A DNA stretch of 64,000 nucleotides from Verrucomicrobiota bacterium. GTDB lineage: Bacteria; Verrucomicrobiota; Verrucomicrobiia; Methylacidiphilales; JBCCWR01. The stretch spans positions 62,001 to 126,000 of the forward strand of contig JBCCXA010000004.1 of assembly GCA_039192515.1 (NCBI GenBank). Direction: 5' to 3'. The position numbers and the translations under genes were made by a program. Of this stretch, positions 8,439 to 18,480 are shown piece by piece. Under the pieces are notes generated by a model. It saw only the letters and a list, made by a program, of their open reading frames with translations, was not told the DNA's origin and made no database searches. How positions within the stretch are numbered: the stretch's first letter is position 1; every line of letters starts with the position of its first letter.

Positions 8439-10866
8439 AAGCTGATTTACGTTGGCGATCTATCTGAAGACGTTGCATCGTTCCTAAAAGTAGCTCAGGT
8501 TGAAAGGGCTTTTTGATAATCGCATCTATATTCTTATTTTGCTCACTCTCTAGTATGTATCCGCTTGTCACAATTATCAGTGCGCTTGGTGCCAATTTTC
8601 TGAGCTCAGCGACAAGCTTTGCTCCAGGTGGGCCTGGCATAGTCCAATCTGTTATAATCCAGTCTATAGTAAGACCATATTGTTGTGCGAGCTCAAGAGC
8701 TTCTGTTCCATTGTTAGCAGAGTAGATTTTTAAACCAGATTCATGCAAGTTGTCTGTAAGCACCTGCAGGCAGAGTGGCTCATCATCTGCAATAATAGCC
8801 CTAGTACCGGAGGGTTTTCGAATAGGTGACGTTATTTTCTTCTTATCAGGCGAGGCTTCCGAAAAAGAGGCAACTGGAATAGCAATTGTGAAAACGGCAC
8901 CATGGGGTTCCACATTTGTAGCGCTAATATACCCAGAATGTGCAGATAATATGCCTTTACACGTGGAGAGACCAAGACCAGTTCCTTTACCGGGCTCTTT
9001 ACTAGTGACAAAGGGGTCAAAGATAGAATCTTTGAGTTTTAAATCGATTCCTGTGCCACTGTCTTGGATTTTACAAAATACGTAACCTTCTTGAGAGGAA
9101 GGATTTTCATCAGGCTTAAAGATTCCGGTGGAAATCACAATGGTTCCATTTTCCTCAATAGCGTCATTGGCATTGAGTAAGAGGTTAAGAATGACTTGGC
9201 TGATCTGGCCTTCGTCTAGGTAGCATGCTGGTAGAGTAGGTGTGAGCCGTGTATTGATATGGATGGTGTTTTTTAGGATAGGTTTTGCAAGCACAAGGGT
9301 TCTGTTAACAATATCATTTAGGTTAGCCGAGCGTAAATTTGTGGAGTGTTGTCGCGTTGCTTTAAGGAGTTGCTCTACAATTATTTCGCCTCTATGAGCA
9401 ACTTCTAGAACATTGCTTACAATTTGGCGGTCCTCGGAATCGCTAGCCGATCTTTCTAATGAGCTTAAGAGGCGATCTAAATTTCCTGTTACGATATGCA
9501 GTAAATTATTAAATTCATGAGCTACACCTCCAGCCATACGGCCCAGTGCTTGCATCTTACTTGATTGTCTTAGAGCTTTTTCGCTTTGTTCATAGTCATA
9601 GGCGGTTCCTATGAGTTCAGCAGCTAGACGAAGGCAATCAATCAATCCTGATTCAGAAGTTTCCGAGTGAAGATGGTCTTCTAGTATGAGAAAGCCCCTG
9701 AGCTGTTCGTTGATGAAAATAGGTAAGATTATCAGATTTTTAATATTATGTTTCTCGAGCTCTTTCCTAACAGAGAAATGGGCTTTTTCATAAGGCAAGG
9801 CTAAAGGCTTACCCTTTTTGAGGTTGTAGCGATAGTTGTTCCAAGGAGCCTGTTCTAATTGTTCAATGCTTGATAGAATTGGGCGGTTAATCTGAGTTCC
9901 TAATATCAGTGTATCTGTTTCTGTAATAGAGAACTCTCTTTGCGGTAGGTGTAGTATAGCATAACAATTTTTAGTAGCCAAAGCCTCATCAATTTTTCTG
10001 AGCATGCGGTTCAACAGCATAGAGATATCTTTTTGTCCAAGAAGGCGGTCACCTGTTTGAGCTAAAGTTGCTAGAATAGAGTCTCTTTGCTTGAGTATAT
10101 TGAGAGCAGCTAATTTGGCTTTAACAGCTTCTTCTCTCTGCATGCTTCGCCGGCGAATAAGAAGGCTCAATAAGGTAGCAAATAAGATAGATATTCCAAT
10201 TACCTGACCGTTTGTATAGTCAATATTCTTAAAGGGGTGTCTGATTTTTTGAGCATCAAAAGCAAAAACAAGCATGGGATATAAGCCAGTGAATGATTCT
10301 TCATTTGCAGTAAAGGGCTGGGCGATGTACTCAACCACTGGAGACTCGGGCGTTACTAATTGGTAGTGGTAACTTTTTAAAAACCTCCATGAGCTTCTGG
10401 TTATATTGCGAGTCGATGAAGCACTTGCTATCATTGATTTATAGCTTTCTGATTTAAATGACTTTTGAACTTGTTCTTTTTTTTGGGGATCAGAAATGGA
10501 TTGATTCGAAGATACAAGCAATACCAGATCTTTGTCTAGGCCCTTGGTATAGAGGCGGATCCCTAGTAGGTCTCGATTATTACTTAGAAGCGTGTCTAAT
10601 TCCCGCGAAATTATTTTCTTCTGCTTAGCCGAGTCAAGCTCTCTAATGCTCATTTGTGTTTTGTATAAAGACTGAGTTGTTTGCTGGATAATAATTTCAA
10701 GATCGCGGTTGATAATGCTACGTAGTACATCTTTGGAATCATTTGTGATTAGTCCAAACATGAAGATAGTGCTACTCGTAAAAATGGACCAAAAAAGAAG
10801 TGCATCTAAGTACCAAACGGGATTCAGAAGTTGAAAAAACTTTTGAGGCTTTTTTGCAATTTTCAT
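8428..10866 (-). CDS. Hybrid sensor histidine kinase with GAF and receiver domains
   Basis: An 812-residue membrane kinase. A first transmembrane helix (about 20-40) and a second (about 221-238) bracket a periplasmic sensor of about 180 residues. A GAF-like domain (about 265-430) precedes the HisKA domain, whose H-box GGVAHEFNNLLH places the phospho-acceptor at His450. An HATPase_c domain follows (N box LNLLLNANDAIEENG, G boxes DSGTGID and GKGTGLGLSTCKG). A C-terminal receiver domain has Asp740 in IITDWTMPG and Lys in IIKKPF. It starts 8 bp after rarA on the same strand, so it is probably cotranscribed with it. No separate response regulator gene is adjacent. The signal is unknown; the convergent solute-binding-like lipoprotein is a candidate partner. 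Confidence 0.9.
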   Translation of the reverse strand: MKIAKKPQKFFQLLNPVWYLDALLFWSIFTSSTIFMFGLITNDSKDVLRSIINRDLEIIIQQTTQSLYKTQMSIRELDSAKQKKIISRELDTLLSNNRDLLGIRLYTKGLDKDLVLLVSSNQSISDPQKKEQVQKSFKSESYKSMIASASSTRNITRSSWRFLKSYHYQLVTPESPVVEYIAQPFTANEESFTGLYPMLVFAFDAQKIRHPFKNIDYTNGQVIGISILFATLLSLLIRRRSMQREEAVKAKLAALNILKQRDSILATLAQTGDRLLGQKDISMLLNRMLRKIDEALATKNCYAILHLPQREFSITETDTLILGTQINRPILSSIEQLEQAPWNNYRYNLKKGKPLALPYEKAHFSVRKELEKHNIKNLIILPIFINEQLRGFLILEDHLHSETSESGLIDCLRLAAELIGTAYDYEQSEKALRQSSKMQALGRMAGGVAHEFNNLLHIVTGNLDRLLSSLERSASDSEDRQIVSNVLEVAHRGEIIVEQLLKATRQHSTNLRSANLNDIVNRTLVLAKPILKNTIHINTRLTPTLPACYLDEGQISQVILNLLLNANDAIEENGTIVISTGIFKPDENPSSQEGYVFCKIQDSGTGIDLKLKDSIFDPFVTSKEPGKGTGLGLSTCKGILSAHSGYISATNVEPHGAVFTIAIPVASFSEASPDKKKITSPIRKPSGTRAIIADDEPLCLQVLTDNLHESGLKIYSANNGTEALELAQQYGLTIDWIITDWTMPGPPGAKLVAELRKLAPSALIIVTSGYILESEQNKNIDAIIKKPFQPELLLGTMQRLQIDRQRKSAFTH

Positions 10867-10874
10867 AGAAACTT

Positions 10875-12227
10875 CTAAGGATTGAAATCCTGATGCTGTT
10901 TGGATTTATCCCATTTTATGAGGCGTTCTTTAATGATTTTTTCATAACCGTTGTTTGTAGGTTCATAGTACTTTTTTAGATTCTCGATAAATGGTCCAGG
11001 TGCTATAGCATTGGGGTAATCATGCGGATATTGGTAGCCCTTGCCATGGCCTCTTTTTTTAGCTCCCGGATAATGACTATCCCGTAGAGCTTTTGGAACA
11101 CCTAGGGTGCGCTCCTTAGATAAGTCTGAAAGAACTGACTCAAGAGCAGCGTAAGAGCGGTTGCTTTTCGGTGCGGTTGCTAGGTAAACAGTAGTCTCCG
11201 CAAGTATGATCCTGGCCTCAGGCATGCCAATGCACTCAATTGATGCTTGGCAAGCATTTGCTAAAATAAGCCCTTGGGGATCGGCGAGTCCTATGTCTTC
11301 AGCCGCCAAGATAGTAAGGCGTCTGGCAATAAAGCGTATCTCTTCCCCAGCTTGAAGCATCTTGGCCAACCAATACAGTGCAGCATCAGGTTCGGAAGCT
11401 CGTATCGATTTGATGAAAGCAGATATTGTATCGTAGTGCTGGTCTCCCTGAATATCATAAATTATAGCCTTCTTCTGAATAGATTCTTCAGCGATTTCCA
11501 AGGTAAATGCAATTGCCTGTTTTTCGGAGAAAGTATTGGTTGTCATGATGCCAACTTCTAAAGCATTTAATGCTTTTCGAGCGTCGCCTTCGCATACTTT
11601 GGCCAGATGGATTAGTGCTTCAGGTTCAGCTTCCACTTGATATTTACCCAACCCTTTTAGTTGATCTTCAAGGGCACGGTTAAGAAGCGCCACTATCTCA
11701 TTTTCAGTTAACGGAAGGAATTCAAACAGTTGCATACGAGACAAAAGAGCTGAAGTTAGAGAGAAATAGGGATTTTCTGTGGTTGCGCCGATCAAACGAA
11801 TCCAACCTTCTTCAACGTGTGGGAGTAGAGCATCTTGTTGGCTCTTGTTAAAGCGGTGAACTTCATCGACCAAAGCAAGTGTTTTCCTTTTTGAAGAGTT
11901 CCATAACTGTTTGGCTTGATCAACACACTTACGGATATCCGCGACTGAAGATTCTACGCCATTTAATAATACGAAGTGATCTTCCCCCTTACGAGCTATG
12001 ATGTGGGCAAGAGTTGTTTTTCCAGTTCCAGGCGGTCCATGGAAAAGGAGTGCTGTTATTCTGTTGCTTTCAATTAGCCGTAGCAGAAGTTTGCCTGGAC
12101 CTAGGATATGTTCTTGGCCAAAGAAGGTCTCCAGTGAGTTTGGGCGAAAGCGGCTGGCGAGGCTCTGGTCAGGCGGTTGCAGCTGAGGTCTGGTCATCGT
12201 CTCAGAGCCAAAAAAATCACCTGTCAT
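10875..12227 (-). CDS. rarA: Replication-associated recombination protein A (AAA+ ATPase)
   Basis: A 450-residue AAA+ ATPase of the RarA/MgsA/WRNIP1 family, which acts at stalled replication forks. It has the family's RPNSLETFFGQEHILG opening, Walker A GPPGTGKT, Walker B LALVDEVHRFNKSQQD, sensor 1 GATTENPYFSL and the C-terminal tetramerisation region (YWLAKMLQAGEEIRFIARRL, HYPGAKKRGHGKGYQYPHDY). The first methionine gives a 10-residue extension; a second ATG at 12197 (MTRPQL) would also give a complete family protein. It is divergent from icd across a 120-bp intergenic region and followed 8 bp later by the hybrid kinase. Confidence 0.93.
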   Translation of the reverse strand: MTGDFFGSETMTRPQLQPPDQSLASRFRPNSLETFFGQEHILGPGKLLLRLIESNRITALLFHGPPGTGKTTLAHIIARKGEDHFVLLNGVESSVADIRKCVDQAKQLWNSSKRKTLALVDEVHRFNKSQQDALLPHVEEGWIRLIGATTENPYFSLTSALLSRMQLFEFLPLTENEIVALLNRALEDQLKGLGKYQVEAEPEALIHLAKVCEGDARKALNALEVGIMTTNTFSEKQAIAFTLEIAEESIQKKAIIYDIQGDQHYDTISAFIKSIRASEPDAALYWLAKMLQAGEEIRFIARRLTILAAEDIGLADPQGLILANACQASIECIGMPEARIILAETTVYLATAPKSNRSYAALESVLSDLSKERTLGVPKALRDSHYPGAKKRGHGKGYQYPHDYPNAIAPGPFIENLKKYYEPTNNGYEKIIKERLIKWDKSKQHQDFNP

Positions 12228-12347
12228 TCATTAATCATAAGCTCTGTAGTCACCTAAGACAGTAGTTTTTTTGCTTTTTCTTGCCATTAGTTATTCAAAA
12301 GGTAGTCTCTGGCTCGTTTAACAATGTTTAGAGAATGATACAAGACA

Positions 12348-13589
12348 ATGGACTATAAAGATATTACACCTCCAGCTGGTGATCAAATTAAGATTAAGAA
12401 TGGTAAATTAAATGTGCCGGATAATCCTATAGTTCCTTTTATTGAGGGAGATGGTATAGGTCCGGACATTTGGGCGGCTTCCCAGCGCGTCTTTGATGCA
12501 GCTGTTGAAAAAGCATATGGAGGGACCAAGAAAATTAGTTGGTTTGAAGTGTATGCAGGAGAAAAAGCTTTCAATAAGACTCAGAGCTGGTTGCCAGAAG
12601 ACACACTCAATGCCTTTCGTGAGTTCTTGGTGGGAATTAAGGGGCCATTAACAACTCCTGTTGGTGGAGGGATTCGGTCTCTAAATGTGGCTCTTCGTCA
12701 AGAGTTAGATCTCTATACTTGTCAGCGCCCGGTTAGATATTTTAAGGGAGTAGAAAGTCCTGTAAGAAAACCCGAGCTAGTTGATATGGTGATCTTTCGT
12801 GAAAATACCGAGGATATTTACGCAGGTATCGAGTTTGAGGAAGCAAGTGATGAGGTCAAGAAGCTCAAGACTTTATTAGCCGAGAATTTTCCTGATCGAT
12901 TCAAGAAAATCCGCTTCCCAGATACTTGTGGTATTGGTTTAAAACCTGTTTCAATTGAGGGAACCTCACGCTTGGTAAAAGCGGCTATTCAGTATGCCAT
13001 AGACCAGGGGCGGAAAAGCGTAACCTTAGTGCACAAGGGAAATATTATGAAATTTACCGAAGGTGCTTTCCGTGACTGGGCATATGAGGTAGCCAAAAAT
13101 GAATTTGGAGGCAAAGAAATAGACGGAGGGCCATGGTGCGAGCTTCCTAATGGAATCGTTGTAAAAGATGTTATTGCGGATGCCTTCCTGCAGCAAATCC
13201 TAACCCGTCCTTCTGAATACGACGTTATAGCGACGCTAAATCTCAATGGTGACTACGTATCAGACGCCCTTGCAGCGCAAGTAGGTGGTATTGGAATAGC
13301 TCCTGGAGGTAACATTAATTTTGAAAGCGGGTTTGCAGTTTTTGAAGCTACCCATGGCACAGCACCCAAATATGCTGGACAAGACAAAGTAAATCCTGGT
13401 TCTGTTATACTTTCTGGTGAAATGATGTTCAGATACCTAGGTTGGGCTGAGGCTGCCGATTTGGTGATTAAGGGATTGGAAGAAACTATTTCACAAAAGA
13501 AAGTGACTTATGATTTAGCCCGTTTGATTGAAGGTGCTGCAGAACTTAAGTGCTCAGAATTTGGTTCAGCAATTATTGAAAATATGTGA
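12348..13589 (+). CDS. icd: NADP-dependent isocitrate dehydrogenase
   Basis: A 413-residue TCA-cycle enzyme of the bacterial homodimeric (E. coli-like) type that oxidises and decarboxylates isocitrate to 2-oxoglutarate. It shows [13 protein letters not shown] at the N-terminus, the substrate-binding [18 protein letters not shown] (its serine is the phosphorylation site in E. coli), [16 protein letters not shown], the metal-binding [12 protein letters not shown] and the cofactor loop [19 protein letters not shown]. The last motif fits NADP specificity in this subfamily. Length matches. It is transcribed away from rarA and followed 44 bp later by the transporter-thioesterase fusion. Confidence 0.96.
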   Translation: MDYKDITPPAGDQIKIKNGKLNVPDNPIVPFIEGDGIGPDIWAASQRVFDAAVEKAYGGTKKISWFEVYAGEKAFNKTQSWLPEDTLNAFREFLVGIKGPLTTPVGGGIRSLNVALRQELDLYTCQRPVRYFKGVESPVRKPELVDMVIFRENTEDIYAGIEFEEASDEVKKLKTLLAENFPDRFKKIRFPDTCGIGLKPVSIEGTSRLVKAAIQYAIDQGRKSVTLVHKGNIMKFTEGAFRDWAYEVAKNEFGGKEIDGGPWCELPNGIVVKDVIADAFLQQILTRPSEYDVIATLNLNGDYVSDALAAQVGGIGIAPGGNINFESGFAVFEATHGTAPKYAGQDKVNPGSVILSGEMMFRYLGWAEAADLVIKGLEETISQKKVTYDLARLIEGAAELKCSEFGSAIIENM

Positions 13590-13633
13590 TTCCTTACGAT
13601 GGCGTTATAATGTAGTGTAATGCCTCGTTCGAC

Positions 13634-15487
13634 ATGGTAAAGCGTCTGATAAATCCTTTTCTTTGGGGCAACTCGATTGCTTTGTCATGGATGTGGGGTT
13701 TAGGCTTATTTTTCTCTGTTCAGATTACCTATCTCTTTGGGCTTTTTGGCTTGTTATCCTTCGCTATTCCTAATGCCTTAGGGCTTCTTATATATGGATA
13801 TATTCTTCAGCGTGTAGCTAATCGAAAACCTGGTCCCGAGTCTCTCTCGGAATTTTATGCTCAGTGGTCCAGGCCATTTCGTTTAGTATTTTTTCTTTAT
13901 CAGGTGTTAGCATTAATGCTGACGATCTTTGCAATTATACGCTATCTTTGGGAGCCTTTAGGTCTAGAGCCATTCTTACTGTACCTTCCTTTAACCCTGT
14001 TAGTAGTGCTTGCAGCCGCTAGTTTATTTGGTGAAGAGTTTGATATCACGCGCATCAAATTTAGCCATTTATCACTTGGGCTTATTATGCTTGTGGCTAT
14101 AGGGATATTGTTTTTTCATATCGATTTTGATGATATCCAAAAGCAAGGTTGGATAAGTTTTGAACCAATCAAAGATATGGGTTATTGGGGCTATGTTATT
14201 CCTTTATGTATAGGTTTATTGTTAGGGCCCTGGCTCGACCTACAGCAGTGGCAGAGGGCTATCCAGATACGCCGAGAAAAGGCATCTATCTTTCAGTCAT
14301 ATGTCATAGGTGCGACTTGCTTTTTCCTTCTTCTACTATTTCATGGGTTGTTGACTTGGTGGGTAGTGGGAACAAGGACTGGGATTAGTGAGCTTAGTCA
14401 AATTGGCATCCTCAAGGGCATTGATTTATATAGCTATGCGCAAGGAATCAATACGGCCTTTTTCTATAATCATGAATATCTGAGAGACCTGGTTTTTCCT
14501 GCGTACTGTGCATTTATATGTATTTGTATTTTGACCACGTTAGATAGTGGCTATATAGCACTCAAATGGTTTCTCTCTTCCAATGCTAAAGCCAGCAAGC
14601 ACATGATTTTTTCCATTGTTCCTGAGTGGATAGTCTCTTCACCTATCCCCACATTAATCTTTTGCGGCTTCTTTACTATATTTGCGGTGATTGCAAAATT
14701 TCAGTTGGAATATTACATGATCTTTTATGCGACGTTTTTTGTAGGTTATGAAGCTCTGGCAGTTAGTCGGTGTTACTCTGCGAAGCCCACCATTCCCTTA
14801 CCTCAAATTAAATTATTTTGTGTAGGAAGCGTAGCAGTTGTGGTTTTTTCCTATGGCTATTTTCAAGAGACCCCTGCAGCGCAGATTATTGGCGCGCTTA
14901 TGCCATTAATTTATGTTTTGTGGTTACTTTTGAAACCAGGTGCAGATGAGGAGCTTGACTTGCCCACAGTCATCAAAGAGGAAGCTACTAGTCTCATTAA
15001 GCAGGTAAAGGAAGGCGTTACCGGCAGTGGAGACAAAACCAAAATTGTTGAAGTTGTAAAAGGCTCGGGCGGTTATTTTGAGGATAATCATTGGTTTGTT
15101 TATAAGGTTTTGGCTACTTATGTAGATACTAATTCTGTGGGGAATATATACTTTGCTATGTATCCAGTCTGGGTTGGAAAAGCCAGAGAACTATTTTTTA
15201 ATAAGGTATTGCCAAATTTTGACCTAAATAACACAGATTACTTTATTTTGACCAGATCCTTTGAGCATAAATTCACGAAGGAGGCCAAAGAATTTGATGA
15301 GATTACAATTAAAATTCGAATTAGTGAGAACAACAGAAAATTTGCGATGCTTGAGCATCGCATTTACGATGCTCAAAATGATTTACTGGGGAAGGGAAAT
15401 CAGTCCTTAATGTTTGTTGATTCTAGTAATTATAAGTTGATTGACATTCCGCGAGAGGTTTATAAAGCTTTCTCGCCTCACATATAA
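13634..15487 (+). CDS. Multispanning transporter fused to a hotdog-fold thioesterase-like domain
   Basis: A 617-residue fusion. Residues about 5-435 have many hydrophobic helices and look like a divergent sodium:solute symporter (SSS/PutP-like) membrane domain. The central WLDLQQWQRAIQIRREKAS resembles the QRxxxA region of that family. A charged linker (about 440-490) leads to a C-terminal domain (about 493-617) with a 4HBT/YbgC-like hotdog pattern (VYKVLATYVDTNSVGNIYFA, WVGKARELFF, and the final LIDIPREVYKAF). The catalytic Asp of YbgC-like thioesterases is replaced or shifted here (YVDTNSVGN), so activity is uncertain. I see no frameshift or internal stop. It lies between icd and an AraC-type regulator on the same strand. 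Substrate unknown. Confidence 0.7.
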   Translation: MVKRLINPFLWGNSIALSWMWGLGLFFSVQITYLFGLFGLLSFAIPNALGLLIYGYILQRVANRKPGPESLSEFYAQWSRPFRLVFFLYQVLALMLTIFAIIRYLWEPLGLEPFLLYLPLTLLVVLAAASLFGEEFDITRIKFSHLSLGLIMLVAIGILFFHIDFDDIQKQGWISFEPIKDMGYWGYVIPLCIGLLLGPWLDLQQWQRAIQIRREKASIFQSYVIGATCFFLLLLFHGLLTWWVVGTRTGISELSQIGILKGIDLYSYAQGINTAFFYNHEYLRDLVFPAYCAFICICILTTLDSGYIALKWFLSSNAKASKHMIFSIVPEWIVSSPIPTLIFCGFFTIFAVIAKFQLEYYMIFYATFFVGYEALAVSRCYSAKPTIPLPQIKLFCVGSVAVVVFSYGYFQETPAAQIIGALMPLIYVLWLLLKPGADEELDLPTVIKEEATSLIKQVKEGVTGSGDKTKIVEVVKGSGGYFEDNHWFVYKVLATYVDTNSVGNIYFAMYPVWVGKARELFFNKVLPNFDLNNTDYFILTRSFEHKFTKEAKEFDEITIKIRISENNRKFAMLEHRIYDAQNDLLGKGNQSLMFVDSSNYKLIDIPREVYKAFSPHI

Positions 15488-15525
15488 TAATTGATACCAT
15501 TTTATCTACTGAACAGGATTTGAGG

Positions 15526-16272
15526 ATGACTCTTTGCTATAGTGACCAATCTTTTTTAAAAAACCTAAGAGCTGGACAGTTGTCTGAACTCTTTAGCCTC
15601 ATTCCAGATATTCAGTTTTTCATGAAAGATAAAGAAGGACGCTTTGTTTTGGTTGACCAAGGCTTTATAGAGATGCTTGGGACTAAGGATGGGAATGAAG
15701 TTCTCGGTAAAACAGATTTTGACTTTTTCCCAGAAACCATTGCAACTTGCTTTGTTGAAGATGACAAGCTGGTCATGGAAAGCCAAAAACCTTTGCCAAA
15801 TCGTATGGAATTAGTTCCCAATAATGAGCTTCAATTGGATTGGTGTTTGGCTAATAAGATCCCTTTATTTGGACTCAATGGCGAGGTCGTGGGCATTGCT
15901 GGGATCTCAAGGAAAATGGCAGCGAGCGATATACAAGTATCTACAGATTCTAATCTCAACACAGTAGTCGAGTATATACGTATGAATTTTGCCAAACAAA
16001 TTAATGTTGAGCAGCTCGCGGAAATAGCTGGACTGACAGTCAGAACCCTTAATCGCCGCTTTACAAAAGCCTTTGATACCTCTCCTCTAAGATATATCAA
16101 AACAGTTCGTTTAAATTCCGCATGCTATGCACTTACTAATACAAGCAGAACTATTTCCGAAATCGCCTTCGATTGTGGCTTTTGTGACCAAAGCTATATG
16201 ACAAAAGAATTCTCAGCTAGATTGGGTGTTACGCCTAGGGAATATAGACTGAAATATTCTAAAAAAGCATAA
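15526..16272 (+). CDS. PAS-AraC family transcriptional regulator
   Basis: A regulator of about 248 residues. The N-terminal half is a PAS domain (LIPDIQFFMKDKEGRFVLVD, VLGKTDFDFFPE). The C-terminal 100 residues are an AraC-type DNA-binding domain with two helix-turn-helix motifs (VEQLAEIAGLTVRTLNRRF and ISEIAFDCGFCDQSYMTKEF) and the typical GVTPREYR end. I chose ATG 15526 because a TTG six bases upstream sits inside the purine-rich AGGATTTGAGG stretch that serves as the ribosome-binding region. AraC regulators of this PAS type are common beside sugar-catabolic genes in Verrucomicrobiota. The DoxX/Gfo-Idh-MocA cluster downstream is a plausible target, but that is inference. The ligand is unknown. 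Confidence 0.88.
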   Translation: MTLCYSDQSFLKNLRAGQLSELFSLIPDIQFFMKDKEGRFVLVDQGFIEMLGTKDGNEVLGKTDFDFFPETIATCFVEDDKLVMESQKPLPNRMELVPNNELQLDWCLANKIPLFGLNGEVVGIAGISRKMAASDIQVSTDSNLNTVVEYIRMNFAKQINVEQLAEIAGLTVRTLNRRFTKAFDTSPLRYIKTVRLNSACYALTNTSRTISEIAFDCGFCDQSYMTKEFSARLGVTPREYRLKYSKKA

Positions 16273-16330
16273 CGAAAAATTGATAAACTCTATTTTTTTG
16301 GGCTGAAACCTAATGTTTTTTTAATAAAAT

Positions 16331-16352
16331 GGTTCAGTCAATGAACCTTTTT
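16331..16352 (+). terminator. Short rho-independent terminator candidate
   Basis: GGTTCA and TGAACC form a 6-bp perfect stem around a 5-base loop, followed by five T. It lies 59 bp after the AraC-type gene and before the DoxX gene, where a transcript boundary would be expected. The stem is short. Confidence 0.45.
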
Positions 16353-16459
16353 CGTTTTCAAGTTAGCAGATTATGCTAGCTTATTTGCTGCTTAACATAA
16401 AAAGCACAATGCTAATTGTTAACGCTACAGCCAATTAATTTGATTGAAAGAAAGAGTTT

Positions 16460-16984
16460 ATGTCTAAAAAAGCATTAGCAGATGAAATGATACAGGAGGA
16501 AAACCCGTCGAATGAGAGTATGGCAGAAAACGAAACAAAATGTTGTAATGGGATTTGGCCATTGAACTGGTCGAACGAAACTTGGGGATTTTTGACCCTC
16601 AGACTGTTTTTAGGGCTTCGGTGGTTTATAGCAGGCATCGAAAAATGGGAATTGGATGGTGCATATACAAATGAAAATTATTTTACCAATATGGATCGCA
16701 TGGCTGGCGGTATAGCCAGCAATTCTTTCATGCCTGAATGGATAACTAAATTTTACGCTTATCCTCTAGGCTATTTACTCGTGGCGCTAGGAGTGGCTTT
16801 ACTCCTGGGTATAAAAACAAGAATAGTTTTGATTTTATCAGGTTTGACGTATGTTTCTTTATGCTTCGGATTAATGGCAGTGGAAGAGAGGGCTGGAATT
16901 GCTTGGCTTGCTATTCACATCGCTATGAATGTTTGGGCCTTACTTCTGGTGAAACACAATAAGTTGGCCATTTGGAAGGATTAG
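16460..16984 (+). CDS. DoxX-family membrane protein
   Basis: A 174-residue protein with a charged cytoplasmic N-terminus (about 45 residues) and four transmembrane segments. It has the DoxX-like pattern FLTLRLFLGLRWFIAGIEKW at the first helix, followed by a conserved glycine-rich second helix (YPLGYLLVALGVALLLGI). DoxX proteins are linked to quinone-related redox or oxidoreductase partners, but their biochemical role is poorly defined. Here it lies 35 bp before a Gfo/Idh/MocA oxidoreductase with a twin-arginine-like signal, an arrangement I associate with Verrucomicrobiota and Planctomycetes. It starts at ATG 16460. Confidence 0.8.
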   Translation: MSKKALADEMIQEENPSNESMAENETKCCNGIWPLNWSNETWGFLTLRLFLGLRWFIAGIEKWELDGAYTNENYFTNMDRMAGGIASNSFMPEWITKFYAYPLGYLLVALGVALLLGIKTRIVLILSGLTYVSLCFGLMAVEERAGIAWLAIHIAMNVWALLLVKHNKLAIWKD

Positions 16985-17019
16985 CCGATAGCTGCCACAT
17001 TTAATTGAGGAAACCAATT

Positions 17020-18420
17020 ATGAGTAATCAACTTGAACAGAAGAATACAGATCTAACAAATGTGACACGCCGTGAATTTGTGTCATCTGCCGCGGCTCTG
17101 GGAACAGGTTTGGTTGTAGCTTCTAAACCGATGAAATCGCTGGCTGAGTCGGCGAAGAAAGAAGATTTAAACGTCGCCGTGATAGGATTTGGTTCACAGG
17201 GCAAAGTGCTCATGGACGCCATGCTACAAATACCGTCAGGTGTCCGTTTCAAAGCAATCTGCGATGTATGGCCTTACAAACAAAAATATGCGCAAAGATA
17301 CCTTCAAAAGTTTAAGCATGATGTAAATGTTTACACAGACTACCAAGACATGCTTGATTCGGAGAAAGATTTGGACTGTGTCATAGTCGCTTCTCCTGAC
17401 TTTGTCCATGCTGACCATACTAATGCGGCGCTGCGTGCCGGCTGTCATGTCTACTGCGAGAAATTGATGTCTAATACTGTAGAAGGTGCTCGTAGTATGG
17501 TGCTTACGCAACGTGAGACGGGTAAGCTTCTTCAAATCGGCCACCAAAGACGAAGTAACCCGAGATATATCCATGCTAAAGAAAAATTGATAGACGAGGC
17601 AAATCTGTGCGGGCGCATCACAACCATTAACGGGCAGTGGAATCGCGCCGTTAAAGAGGATGATACCTGGCCTAAAAAGTATGAGATTGATCAGTCAACC
17701 CTTGATAAATATGGCTATGCTAATATGTTTGAGTTTCGTAACTGGAGATGGTTCAAGCAATACGGTGGCGGGCCCATTTCCGACCTGGGCGCTCACCAGA
17801 TTGATATTTACAATTGGTTTCTAGATGCAAACCCTCAGTCAATCATAGCAGGTGGCGGTGTTGATTTTTATGACAAGCATGAGTGGTATGACAATGTCAT
17901 GGCCATTTATGAGTACGAAGGTAAACTTGGGAAGACCAGGGCTTTCTACCAGGTTCAAACTACCACAAGTGCTGGCGGCGGCTACTATGAGTATTTCATG
18001 GGAACAGGTGGCGCTATTAAAATTTCTGAAAATCCAAAATACACTCAAGTCTTCCAAGAAGCGGGAGCAGATTGGGCAGAGTGGATTGATAAAGGTTACA
18101 TTAAGCAAGGGGCATCTGGGGGTGGAGGTGGATATAATCCATTGGCTCCAAAACCATGGGACAAACCCAAGGGTGGTTCTGGAAAAGTGGATGTAAGAGA
18201 AACCGCTGCACTTGTTTCATGGGACATTCCAGTCGATCTAGGTAACAAAAAAATTCATCAATTCCACCTGGAAAACTTCTTTGACTCGGTAAGGGGAGAG
18301 ACGGCTTTAAACTGCCCAGCAGATAAAGCATTTGCATCTTCGGTAATGATTCTAGCGGCAAACGAAGCTGTTGGAGCACAAAAAATGCTAAAATTTGAGC
18401 CCAGTGAATTTATAGCATAG
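17020..18420 (+). CDS. Secreted Gfo/Idh/MocA family NAD(P)-dependent oxidoreductase
   Basis: A 466-residue oxidoreductase with a twin-arginine-like signal (TRREFVSSAAALGTGL, residues about 17-32), as is usual for the exported Gfo/Idh/MocA proteins of Planctomycetes and Verrucomicrobiota. The Rossmann domain follows (VAVIGFGSQGKVLMDAM), with the family's YCEKLMSNTVEGAR segment, whose Lys in E-K is the catalytic or cofactor lysine. The substrate domain contains GGGPISDLGAHQIDIYNWF. I chose ATG 17020 because GAGG lies 9 bases upstream; a TTG 15 bases earlier is less likely. The substrate is probably a sugar or cyclitol, but it cannot be read from sequence. It is flanked by DoxX and discoidin-like genes. 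Confidence 0.88.
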   Translation: MSNQLEQKNTDLTNVTRREFVSSAAALGTGLVVASKPMKSLAESAKKEDLNVAVIGFGSQGKVLMDAMLQIPSGVRFKAICDVWPYKQKYAQRYLQKFKHDVNVYTDYQDMLDSEKDLDCVIVASPDFVHADHTNAALRAGCHVYCEKLMSNTVEGARSMVLTQRETGKLLQIGHQRRSNPRYIHAKEKLIDEANLCGRITTINGQWNRAVKEDDTWPKKYEIDQSTLDKYGYANMFEFRNWRWFKQYGGGPISDLGAHQIDIYNWFLDANPQSIIAGGGVDFYDKHEWYDNVMAIYEYEGKLGKTRAFYQVQTTTSAGGGYYEYFMGTGGAIKISENPKYTQVFQEAGADWAEWIDKGYIKQGASGGGGGYNPLAPKPWDKPKGGSGKVDVRETAALVSWDIPVDLGNKKIHQFHLENFFDSVRGETALNCPADKAFASSVMILAANEAVGAQKMLKFEPSEFIA

Positions 18421-18480
18421 AACTAACGTCATACTGTAGTGAACAATAAAGTTAGCCTCGCTAATTAGATAAGGTAAAGA

